Positions 9,231 through 16,528 of a DNA stretch of 64,000 nucleotides are shown one piece after another. The notes below the pieces were generated by a model. It made no database searches. It was given only the letters and a program-made list of their open reading frames with translations, and was not told the DNA's origin. The DNA lies in the NCBI RefSeq assembly GCF_000210915.2, contig NC_016620.1, positions 2,418,001 through 2,482,000 of the forward strand, given 5' to 3'. This DNA comes from Halobacteriovorax marinus SJ. Lineage in GTDB: Bacteria > Bdellovibrionota > Bacteriovoracia > Bacteriovoracales > Bacteriovoracaceae. A program made the translations under genes and the position numbers. Every line of letters begins with the position of its first letter. The stretch's first letter is position 1.

Positions 9231-10251
9231 TGACAATAGAGATCCTGAAGTTTTAAAAATTGGAACTCACTCTATTAAAAGAGGACAGAGAGTTAATATC
9301 TCTATTAAAGTTGCTGCTCTCTACGACCACACTCCTCTATCAATTCCATTAGAGATTATTAGAGGAAAAATTCCGGGGCCAACTCTCTTTATTAGTGCCG
9401 CCATTCATGGTGATGAACTCAATGGTGTTGAGATCATAAGACGTATTTTAAAGAGAAAAGAAATTTCTCATTTAAGCGGAACTCTCATTTTGGTTCCTGT
9501 TGTAAATATTTTTGGGTTTAATAATAAATCGAGATACCTTCCCGATAGAAGAGATCTCAATAGATCGTTCCCAGGAAATAGTAAAGGATCACTGGCCAGT
9601 AGAATGGCCAAGATCTTCATGAAAGAAGTTGTTAAGAAATCTACTCACGGTATTGATCTACATACCGGAGCCATACACCGTACAAATCTTCCGCAAATTC
9701 GAGCTTGCTTAGACGACGAGAAAACTCGTGAGCTTGCACAGAGCTTTGGCGTGCCAGTCATCATAGATTCTAAACTTAGAGACGGCTCACTCAGAGAAGC
9801 GGCCAGAAAGAATAAGGTGACAACACTGCTCTTTGAGGGTGGAGAGGCCTTAAGATTTGATGAAGATGTTATAAAGTCAGGGGTAAAGGGCTGCATATCG
9901 GTGATGGAAAAAATCGGCCTCATCCCCAAACATAAGGCCAAGAAAGTTAAGAAAGTTCAAGAAGTCTATATTGCGAACTCTAGCTACTGGATAAGATCAC
10001 CCCACTCGGGAACATTGAGCTTTAATAAGTCTCTCGGAGATAGAGTAAAAAAGGGAGATATTCTGGCCACAGTTTCCGACCCCTTTGGAAGAGAAGTAAT
10101 AGAAATAACCTCTATAGATAACGGGATCTTAGTTGGGCAAAGCAAGCTTCCTCTCGTCAATCAAGGAGACGCTCTCTTTCACATTGCCACCTTTAAGAAT
10201 TCAACTAAGGTGAAGAAAGCTCTAGAAGAATACAAGGATTCTCATACATAA
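9220..10251 (+). CDS. AstE/AspA-type zinc carboxypeptidase or deacylase (M14 superfamily)
   Basis: This 343-residue hydrolase belongs to the succinylglutamate desuccinylase/aspartoacylase family, which cleaves amide bonds to an amino acid. Zinc ligands are in IHGDELNG (His and Glu), with the second His in GIDLHTGA. The substrate motif RDLNRSFPG and the catalytic glutamate in LLFEGGEA are present. Residues about 255-330 form a barrel domain (SPHSGTLSF, GDRVKKGDILATV) resembling biotinyl-lipoyl folds, common in this branch. It overlaps the RimK-type gene by 11 bases. A paralogue sits beside another RimK at 61054-62943. I infer that it removes the amino acid or peptide added by the ligase; the substrate is unknown. 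Confidence 0.88.
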   Translation: MKSNDNRDPEVLKIGTHSIKRGQRVNISIKVAALYDHTPLSIPLEIIRGKIPGPTLFISAAIHGDELNGVEIIRRILKRKEISHLSGTLILVPVVNIFGFNNKSRYLPDRRDLNRSFPGNSKGSLASRMAKIFMKEVVKKSTHGIDLHTGAIHRTNLPQIRACLDDEKTRELAQSFGVPVIIDSKLRDGSLREAARKNKVTTLLFEGGEALRFDEDVIKSGVKGCISVMEKIGLIPKHKAKKVKKVQEVYIANSSYWIRSPHSGTLSFNKSLGDRVKKGDILATVSDPFGREVIEITSIDNGILVGQSKLPLVNQGDALFHIATFKNSTKVKKALEEYKDSHT

Positions 10252-10294
10252 AATCAAGGTGTTGTAAGATTTATTGAATAAGTAATAATTTCAA

Positions 10295-10323
10295 TTTACA
10301 CCCGCGCCGCACCATTTCATGAT
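10295..10323 (+). promoter_or_regulatory. Candidate sigma70 promoter
   Basis: TTTACA (10295-10300), 17-base GC-rich spacer, CATGAT (10318-10323), about 35 bases before the ATG at 10357. The GC-rich spacer is unusual for this AT-rich region. Confidence 0.5.
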
Positions 10324-10356
10324 ACAAGATGCCATTAATTTAGTTAGGAATAATTA

Positions 10357-12192
10357 ATGGCAAAAATTGTATCGACAATCATGCTCATTTTCTTTTGCGC
10401 CAATCTTTGGGCGAGTGAAGTTGCTGGAAGCTTTATTTCTAGCGCACACTCTTTATTGCCTTCAAAGATGCAATTCCTAGAGACTGAAGTAAACTTCAAA
10501 AGAATGAATGAGAATGAACTAAACTCTCCATGCGATGAAGAAGGGTTCATCTACGGAAAGTATACTGAGAAGAGTGATGCCATTACTCTAAGTGAGCAGT
10601 TGCTAGATCACCTCCACCCTTCAGAGGAAATTCAATTTTCTTGTAAGCATAGAAATTTTTATAAGACAGCTCTCTCAACACTACTCCACGAATATATGCA
10701 CGCCTACGAAGCAACACTTGATAAGTCAGAGAAGCTTTCAAATAACTATGAATTTCTTGCTCTAGGATTTTGGAAATTAAAGAAGGGCAATAAAAATAGA
10801 AATACTTATGCTCAGAGATCTCCAAATCTCTACGAGTACTCTTCAGCTAAAGAATTCATCGCTGTAAACTTTGAGTACTTCCTACTTGATCCAGAATATA
10901 AGTGCCGAAGACCAAACCTCTACAAGGCCTATGAGAAAAGTTTAAAACACTCTCCATTTAAAGATAAGCAATGTGATTCTTTAAGCGATATTTCAATGTC
11001 TGATACACAAGAGATAGACCTATTAAATATTGACCCTAAGAAGATTAGAGAAATCCACTACCTCTTTGCCTCTAAAGGAGAGGCCATGATGAGTCGTTGG
11101 GGTCACAGCATGTTTAAACTAGTAACTTGTGATGAGAGCTGGACTCTAGAGAAGTGTAGAAAGAGAGGAAAGTTTGTAGTCATTGGTTTTCTTGCCCAAG
11201 TTGCAGACGTTTCTATAAATGCTATTAAAGGAATCTTCGGCGAGTATCCAAGTGATATGGTTATCACAAGCCTAGATGCGATGAAAAAGCAGTACAATAG
11301 GGCCGAGCTTCGAGACTTAGAGAGTATTCCTCTCGACCTGAATCAACAGGAGAAGCAGAGATTTCTAAACCATCTCTTAAGAGTTTACTGGGAATACTCT
11401 GGTAAGTACTACTTCTTTACAAATAACTGTGCTGATGAGGCATTTAAGCTCATTCAAATTGCAAAGAATAAAGAAAAAATCTATGAGAAGAATATAATCA
11501 CTCCAGTTGGTATCTATAAGTATATCCAGGAAAATAACCTCTCAAAAGACTACTCATTTAATAGTCGCGAAGAAAATATAAGAAACTCTCTTCTCTACCC
11601 AAGCTTTGCAAAGAACTTAGATAAGAGTTTTGAGAACCTCTCTTCCAAGTACAAGAAAACGTTTAGACAGAAAATTAAAAGACCAAATATTAATAGAGCA
11701 GAGAGAAACTTTAGAGAGCAATATAGAAAGATTAGATCAATCTCTGAGTACTCAAAACTACCGACCTTGAAGAGAAGAGAGATTATTGAAGAGGTAATCA
11801 AAAAGAAAGATAGAAAGAACTTCTTAGATCTATTTGCAATAGAGACTCAGGCCAATTATGTGACAAATAATCAACTACTATCTCAAATGCAGGAGCTTGC
11901 CTCAAAGAGTAAAGATGAAGAAGCAAAAGAGATTTTCGCAAAGTTAGTTGAATTGAAGAACACTATTACATTTGGAACAAGTTCAAGTGAAAGTGGTTAT
12001 GGAATTCCTCAGCTTGGAGATATTGAAAGTGTGATTACACCTGAGGTAGAAAGCGCAACTCTTGAACTAAGAGAAGTTAAAGAGCAACTACAAGAAAAAT
12101 ACAAAACTATATTTAAGAATGAATTTATACAAATGGAAGAGTCCAATTTTAACAAAACAATAATCAAAAAAGCACTTCGAGATGTTTTATAA
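10357..12192 (+). CDS. Secreted two-domain protein: HExxH metalloprotease-like region plus DUF4105 cysteine-peptidase-like domain
   Basis: An N-terminal signal peptide (MAKIVSTIMLIFFCANLWA) starts this 611-residue protein. Residues 111-115 read HEYMH, an HExxH zinc-protease motif, inside a predicted helix. Residues about 230-380 match DUF4105 (Lnb N-terminal periplasmic domain), an NlpC/P60-like fold, with His250 in RWGHSMFK and Cys358 in TNNCADEA as likely catalytic pair. The C-terminal third is charged and helical. The protein probably acts on envelope proteins or peptidoglycan in the periplasm. The next gene's ribosome-binding site overlaps its stop codon, so the two are probably one operon. 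Neither activity is proven; the combination of the two motifs is unusual. Confidence 0.75.
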   Translation: MAKIVSTIMLIFFCANLWASEVAGSFISSAHSLLPSKMQFLETEVNFKRMNENELNSPCDEEGFIYGKYTEKSDAITLSEQLLDHLHPSEEIQFSCKHRNFYKTALSTLLHEYMHAYEATLDKSEKLSNNYEFLALGFWKLKKGNKNRNTYAQRSPNLYEYSSAKEFIAVNFEYFLLDPEYKCRRPNLYKAYEKSLKHSPFKDKQCDSLSDISMSDTQEIDLLNIDPKKIREIHYLFASKGEAMMSRWGHSMFKLVTCDESWTLEKCRKRGKFVVIGFLAQVADVSINAIKGIFGEYPSDMVITSLDAMKKQYNRAELRDLESIPLDLNQQEKQRFLNHLLRVYWEYSGKYYFFTNNCADEAFKLIQIAKNKEKIYEKNIITPVGIYKYIQENNLSKDYSFNSREENIRNSLLYPSFAKNLDKSFENLSSKYKKTFRQKIKRPNINRAERNFREQYRKIRSISEYSKLPTLKRREIIEEVIKKKDRKNFLDLFAIETQANYVTNNQLLSQMQELASKSKDEEAKEIFAKLVELKNTITFGTSSSESGYGIPQLGDIESVITPEVESATLELREVKEQLQEKYKTIFKNEFIQMEESNFNKTIIKKALRDVL

Positions 12193-12202
12193 GGAGACAA
12201 AC

Positions 12203-12604
12203 ATGAAAAAGCTATTTTTAAGTTCAATGGTATTATTATTTGCAACTCAACAAGCACTTGCTCACAGAGAGACAAGATGTACAACAAGAAGAAATAGATA
12301 TGGAGAAAGAGTTCAAACTTGTAGAACTGTTCACCACACTCACAGAGGTTCAAACTATGGAGACGGTTTCTTTGACGGAATGCTAGCTTCTACTCTACTT
12401 CTTATCACATCATCAGATGCGGATAGTGATTACAATAGAGACTTCTTAGAGTCAGAGATCACTTTTGCACTTGCAACTGCTGAAGGTGAAGAACTAGTAC
12501 TCTCTACTGAGTTACAAGAACTTGTTGACGAGACAAGAGCTCTTAACGAGGGAACTGAGCTTTCTGACGAAGAAATTCTAGAAGCTTACCTACTTGAATT
12601 ATAA
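12203..12604 (+). CDS. Small secreted protein of unknown function
   Basis: 133 residues with a clear signal peptide (MKKLFLSSMVLLFATQQALA). The mature protein starts with an arginine/histidine/cysteine-rich segment (about 21-50) and ends in a very acidic tail rich in Glu and Leu. I chose the ATG at 12203 because AAGGAGA lies six bases upstream and the signal peptide begins there; an in-frame ATG 21 bases earlier lies inside the preceding gene. The gene follows the DUF4105 protein directly and is probably co-transcribed. A hairpin terminator follows at 12615-12640. I recognise no family. Confidence 0.8.
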   Translation: MKKLFLSSMVLLFATQQALAHRETRCTTRRNRYGERVQTCRTVHHTHRGSNYGDGFFDGMLASTLLLITSSDADSDYNRDFLESEITFALATAEGEELVLSTELQELVDETRALNEGTELSDEEILEAYLLEL

Positions 12605-12614
12605 TTAAAATATT

Positions 12615-12640
12615 ACGCCACAGGAGTAATCTTGTGGCGT
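12615..12640 (+). terminator. Hairpin terminator after the 10357-12604 operon
   Basis: Perfect arms ACGCCACA and TGTGGCGT around a 10-base loop, followed by ATTTCT. The T-run is short, so termination may be partial. Confidence 0.6.
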
Positions 12641-12726
12641 ATTTCTAGACAGTGTCCAAAGATAAGTCAGCCTAACCTACCAAAATCACATATATTTTCT
12701 GGCCCTAATTTTGCTTTTAAATATAT

Positions 12727-13305
12727 ATGAATTTAAAACTCTTAATCCTATTTATCCTCACCTTCTCAAGCGCTCTGGCCAGCGATGGCGAGTATACTTG
12801 TGGCAGCGTCCAGGGTTTTAATTTCAATACACTCTCTCAAAAAGTACTGGGAGTTAGCTATCAAATTGATAAAGTAAAAGAGTTAAAAAACAGTGGACTC
12901 AGAAGCTCTGCTCTGAACTTAGTTCAAGAAGGGATGAGCAAAGTCCAAAGCATCAGTGAAGAGTACAGAAGCTATGAGTTTTGCTACTCCTTCTCTAAAA
13001 GAGCACAACATAAAATCGACTTACTGGCCAAGTATAAAATTGAATTAGCTCTACTTCAAAAAGAGCTTAAAGAATTTGATGATTGTACCTTTGCTATAAT
13101 GAAACTCGAAGAAGAGAGTAAGAGCATAAGCGAAGAGTCTTCATTCTATGAGAAATTTACTCAGACCTCAAAAACGCTTACTAAAGCTGAGCTCATTAGA
13201 AGAGATTACTCTTGTAACCAAGTGCAAAAAGAAAAGCTATCTCACTTCTTAATTGAGAAAAACCTCCTACTTTCAAAGCTTTATAAAGATAGTAAGAACT
13301 CATAG
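12727..13305 (+). CDS. Secreted helical protein of unknown function
   Basis: 192 residues with a signal peptide ending near ALA-SDG. The mature part is almost wholly predicted helix, rich in Glu, Lys and Ser, with heptad-like stretches (residues about 45-180) and four cysteines that could form two disulfides. No family is recognised. There is no strong ribosome-binding site before the ATG, only an AT-rich leader. It lies between a terminator and the dps promoter, so it is a single-gene unit. Confidence 0.7.
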   Translation: MNLKLLILFILTFSSALASDGEYTCGSVQGFNFNTLSQKVLGVSYQIDKVKELKNSGLRSSALNLVQEGMSKVQSISEEYRSYEFCYSFSKRAQHKIDLLAKYKIELALLQKELKEFDDCTFAIMKLEEESKSISEESSFYEKFTQTSKTLTKAELIRRDYSCNQVQKEKLSHFLIEKNLLLSKLYKDSKNS

Positions 13306-13337
13306 ATTTCATCTATAACATATTAGGTTTTCCCAAA

Positions 13338-13366
13338 TTGACCCTTCGGCATATTCTAGTCATAAT
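13338..13366 (+). promoter_or_regulatory. Sigma70 promoter of dps
   Basis: TTGACC (13338-13343), exactly 17 bases, then CATAAT (13361-13366). The dps ATG follows at 13404 behind AAAGGAG. No OxyR- or Fur-like site is obvious to the eye. Confidence 0.7.
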
Positions 13367-13403
13367 AAACAGAGTTAAATTAAAAACTTCAAAGGAGTTT
13401 ACT

Positions 13404-13871
13404 ATGAGTATTAATATTGGAATTGCAGAAGGAAAGAGAGTTGAAACAGCTAAGGGACTTAGTCACTTACTAGCTGATAGTTACACACTCTATCTTAAGA
13501 CACACAATTATCACTGGAACGTAACTGGACCAATGTTTACAACTCTTCATGAAATGTTTGAGACTCATTACAACGACCTCGCACTTGCAGTTGATGAGAT
13601 TGCTGAGAGGATTAGAATCTTAGGTGTTAGAGCACCAGGTACATATAAAGAGTTCGCAGAGCTTTCAAATATTAAAGAAGATGACACTGTTCCAAGTGCA
13701 AACCAAATGATTCAAAATCTTCTTTCTGGGCACGAGCAAGTTGTTAATACGGCCAAGAATCTACTACCTATTTTAGATGGTGGTAATGATGAAGGTACAC
13801 TTTCACTTCTTAGTGCAAGAATTGAGTACCATGAGAAAACTGCGTGGATGCTTAGAAGTTTACTAGAATAG
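13404..13871 (+). CDS. dps: Dps ferritin-like DNA-binding/iron-storage protein
   Basis: 155 residues, the usual Dps length. The intersubunit ferroxidase ligands are all present with the spacing of E. coli Dps: His37 (in HNYHWNV), His49, Asp64 and Glu68 (DEIAERI). Dps forms a dodecamer that oxidises ferrous iron with peroxide and protects DNA in starvation or oxidative stress. The start is the ATG at 13404, preceded by AAAGGAG. An in-frame extension upstream would run through the promoter and is not the true start. The gene is monocistronic and ends one base from the convergent outer-membrane protein gene. Confidence 0.96.
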   Translation: MSINIGIAEGKRVETAKGLSHLLADSYTLYLKTHNYHWNVTGPMFTTLHEMFETHYNDLALAVDEIAERIRILGVRAPGTYKEFAELSNIKEDDTVPSANQMIQNLLSGHEQVVNTAKNLLPILDGGNDEGTLSLLSARIEYHEKTAWMLRSLLE

Positions 13872-13872
13872 A

Positions 13873-14472
13873 TTACCTACGAATCAACGACTGGAAGCCA
13901 AGTTTAAAAATATATTTTATTCCAAGCTGTACAGTCGTTGTCGTTCCCTCACTATCAAATTGATAGCGATCAATAGAGGCATAAACATTAAAGCCTCTAT
14001 TTTTTTTGAAGAAGTCAAAAGCAAGTCCGTAATTCAAACCTCCATGACTCTCACTCTTAAAACCATAAGTACTAGCAATGGCCTCTCTCGTGTGTGCTGC
14101 GACGTCATTTTCAATTGAATGAGTTACTTTATAAACGCCATAACCAAACTTAAAGTAAAGTCTAGGATTTAAATAGACATTCATATTTCCAACAAAAGAT
14201 TTTTGATTGTGATTAATCGTATTGGAAGCACCGTCGTGAATGATATCACCTGTTGCATCAGTTCCAATATAAGAAAACTCAAGACCTAAGAAACCACTTC
14301 TAAATCCAAGAAGGTACCCTAGCCCCGCCCCCATTGGCTTAACGTTATACTCTTCCATTGGTTCATAATTTACCTTCGAATAATTTCCGGCAACTCCAAT
14401 ATACGTGAGAGCAGAAGAATTCACTGAAAGAATAAGTAATATGAGAATTTTAAATAAAGTTATACGAGTCAA
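13873..14472 (-). CDS. Outer-membrane beta-barrel protein
   Basis: A 199-residue protein with a signal peptide (FKILILLILSVNSSA) and alternating hydrophobic/polar strands ending in aromatic residues, for example AGLGYLLGF, LYFKFGYGVY and GLNYGLAFDFF. This is the pattern of a small eight-strand barrel of the OMP_b-brl/OmpA-like kind. It starts at TTG (14472) with GAGGAG six bases upstream; no ATG fits better. The mature protein is unusually histidine-containing in its loops. A ligand or role cannot be told. It faces a 14-base palindrome in its promoter region (14518-14531). Confidence 0.7.
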   Translation of the reverse strand: MTRITLFKILILLILSVNSSALTYIGVAGNYSKVNYEPMEEYNVKPMGAGLGYLLGFRSGFLGLEFSYIGTDATGDIIHDGASNTINHNQKSFVGNMNVYLNPRLYFKFGYGVYKVTHSIENDVAAHTREAIASTYGFKSESHGGLNYGLAFDFFKKNRGFNVYASIDRYQFDSEGTTTTVQLGIKYIFKLGFQSLIRR

Positions 14473-14494
14473 TTATTACTCCTCAACTTTATTC

Positions 14495-14531
14495 ATTGTA
14501 TCAATATATTTCTTAAGATTCCTTAAGGAAT
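14495..14531 (-). promoter_or_regulatory. Putative promoter/operator of the beta-barrel gene
   Basis: Minus-strand -10-like TACAAT at 14500-14495. The perfect 14-base palindrome ATTCCTTAAGGAAT at 14518-14531 falls where the -35 box would be, as expected for a repressor or activator site. This is inference from position only. Confidence 0.35.
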
Positions 14532-14607
14532 TGTTTTCCGATTCTACACATCATCTATTTAGACTTGCTAGAATAGGCTAAGAAATCTTTTGTAGAAAGG
14601 ATACGAT

Positions 14608-15510
14608 ATGCCCAAGTTCACCACTCAAGTTCTCATTTTAATCACGGCCCTGAGCTTATTCTCTTGTAAGCCTGAGCCTACGCCGTCGACTTCAAGCTTC
14701 TATATACTCCCTGGAGATATTGTTGTTTCAAATATTACTAATGATTCTGTTGTAGTCTACTCTAGCGATGGAGTGTTTAAGAGAGTCATTTACGATCTAG
14801 AAAATAATGCAGAAGTTCCATACGGTGTTGGATGGAAGCACGATACATTAGAGGTCATGGTTGCTGTAGATGGTTCTGACCGAGTAATGGGAATATCTGC
14901 CATTGATGGCAGTGTGAGAACAATTATTCAAAGTGCCTCTCTCTCAGGAAGTATTAGAGGTGTTACTCAATTAGTTGATGGAAGTATCTTGGTGGCAGAA
15001 TCAAATGGTATCGAGAAATTTACAACTAATGGAGTTCGAGTGACTGATGGCTTCCCTCTTAATGGCGGGATAAATAACGTTGAAAATGTTTTTGCAAAAG
15101 CAGATGGTGGATTCGTTGTTTGTGCCAGAGGTGGCGATGTTACAAGAACCTATGAAGCGGATGGAACGATGGAAAACTCGACTGCGTCTGGTATAGGTGG
15201 GACGACTGATGGTTATGGTTGTACAGAGCTCGAAGATGGAACGATAGCTTCCGCTTGGTCAGGTTCTACCGATACGATTTCCTTCTATGATTCTGGACTA
15301 ACAACTCTTGGCTATTCTTATAATGACACTTCTCTACTTCCATCACCTAGAGGGGTTGCCCAACTAGCTAATGGAAATATCGTCGTAGCAGATGCGACCT
15401 ATCATCACCTTGTTGAAATAGATGCAGGCTCGGGAGACTTTGTTGGAATCTTGGCCAGCTCAGGACTTTCCACTCCAAATCAAATAGTCGTTATCCCTGA
15501 TTACTTATAA
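14608..15510 (+). CDS. Lipoprotein with NHL-like beta-propeller
   Basis: 300 residues. The signal peptide ends in a lipobox (SLFSC-KPEP), so the mature protein is lipidated at the cysteine. The remainder consists of about six repeats of the kind PYGVGW, RGVTQLVDGSILVAE, GGFVVCARG and RGVAQLANGNIVVAD, typical of NHL/SMP-30-like propellers. Such propellers usually bind proteins or small ligands; enzymatic residues are not evident. AGAAAGGAT lies upstream of the ATG. Its last 20 bases overlap the convergent desaturase gene, so the two transcripts share an antisense tail. Confidence 0.75.
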   Translation: MPKFTTQVLILITALSLFSCKPEPTPSTSSFYILPGDIVVSNITNDSVVVYSSDGVFKRVIYDLENNAEVPYGVGWKHDTLEVMVAVDGSDRVMGISAIDGSVRTIIQSASLSGSIRGVTQLVDGSILVAESNGIEKFTTNGVRVTDGFPLNGGINNVENVFAKADGGFVVCARGGDVTRTYEADGTMENSTASGIGGTTDGYGCTELEDGTIASAWSGSTDTISFYDSGLTTLGYSYNDTSLLPSPRGVAQLANGNIVVADATYHHLVEIDAGSGDFVGILASSGLSTPNQIVVIPDYL

Positions 15511-16402
15511 GGTTTGCTGCTCCTGAAGCGGCAAATCTCTTTTGTTCCATTTTAATTCTAGCATTTCTAATTGTAGTCTCAGGAACTCTTTTGAGTTTCT
15601 TGGCCATGCCTACTTTAGACAAAGACCAGATCGCCCACTTACTTGGATCAAAGTGGTACCACTTAACTCCGTTTCTATAATCTGCTTGAAATGTGTGGTG
15701 AAAATTATGATAACCCTCTCCAAAAGTGAATAGCGCCATGATTGGACTATCTTTGGCAGTATGCTCATCAGAGTAAGTCTTCGCTCCAAGTACATGGCAT
15801 AGAGAGTTTATTAGAAATGTTGAGTGGTGAACGGCAACAATTCTTGCGAAACCAATCACAGCAAATCCACCAAGAGCACTACCAAGTAAGTAACCAACAA
15901 GACCAGGAAGGACAATGCCAACAAGAACAGCAATTGGTAGATAGTACTTATGTTGCCAAACGACTAACTCGTCTTTTAGAAGGTCCCTAGACATCGGAAA
16001 TTGATCTTTAAATTTTGAAGGCTCTCTAAACATAACCCAACCCATGTGGGCCCAAAAGAAACCTCTATTAATATTGTAAGGATCTTTTTCTGTATCACAG
16101 AATTTATGGTGAACTCTATGATCACTTCCCCACTTTAGAAGTGAGTTTTGAAAAGCCGCTGCACCAAAAACAAGAAGAAATAATTTAACAGGCCATGCTG
16201 CTTCAAATGTTCGGTGAGAGAAAAGTCTGTGGTAACCAACAGTAATAGAAATTCCACATAGGCACGCAAAGACGAGTGCAGCAATAAAGATAGATGGCAT
16301 AAAACCATCTTTGTAGATATGTAGTGCTGTTAAGCTAATAGCGCTTAAAGGTGTCAGGATAAGGAAGAGTGTATTCACCCAATCAATATTTCTAGCTTTC
16401 AT
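15491..16402 (-). CDS. Membrane acyl-CoA/acyl-lipid delta-9 fatty-acid desaturase
   Basis: A 303-residue integral membrane di-iron desaturase. The three histidine boxes are present: HRLFSH, HRVHH and HNFHH, with about four transmembrane helices between them. It inserts a cis double bond into saturated acyl chains and so adjusts membrane fluidity, probably at low temperature. The order and spacing of the boxes match the stearoyl-CoA desaturase type (Fatty_acid_desaturase, COG1398). It is a single gene downstream of the acnA terminator. No electron-donor gene lies next to it. Confidence 0.92.
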   Translation of the reverse strand: MKARNIDWVNTLFLILTPLSAISLTALHIYKDGFMPSIFIAALVFACLCGISITVGYHRLFSHRTFEAAWPVKLFLLVFGAAAFQNSLLKWGSDHRVHHKFCDTEKDPYNINRGFFWAHMGWVMFREPSKFKDQFPMSRDLLKDELVVWQHKYYLPIAVLVGIVLPGLVGYLLGSALGGFAVIGFARIVAVHHSTFLINSLCHVLGAKTYSDEHTAKDSPIMALFTFGEGYHNFHHTFQADYRNGVKWYHFDPSKWAIWSLSKVGMAKKLKRVPETTIRNARIKMEQKRFAASGAANLISNQG

Positions 16403-16494
16403 GTCGCCCAGCCTCCGTGTGTTAGGACAAGACTAGAATAGCAAGAGAAATGTATTTTAATTGTAAAAGGAGTGTAAAAGTATTCTAAGTGACT

Positions 16495-16520
16495 AAAAAA
16501 AGGGCCCTATATTAGGGCCC
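16495..16520 (-). terminator. Intrinsic terminator of acnA
   Basis: On the minus strand GGGCCCTA, loop ATA, TAGGGCCC, then seven T residues. This is a textbook rho-independent terminator. Confidence 0.9.
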
Positions 16521-16528
16521 CTTTCTTA

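Noticed and set aside
12182-12202. Earlier in-frame ATG for the small secreted protein
   Set aside because: It lies inside the preceding gene and adds residues before a clear signal peptide; the ATG at 12203 has the ribosome-binding site.
13338-13403. N-terminal extension of Dps
   Set aside because: The extension covers the -35 and -10 boxes and lacks Dps similarity.
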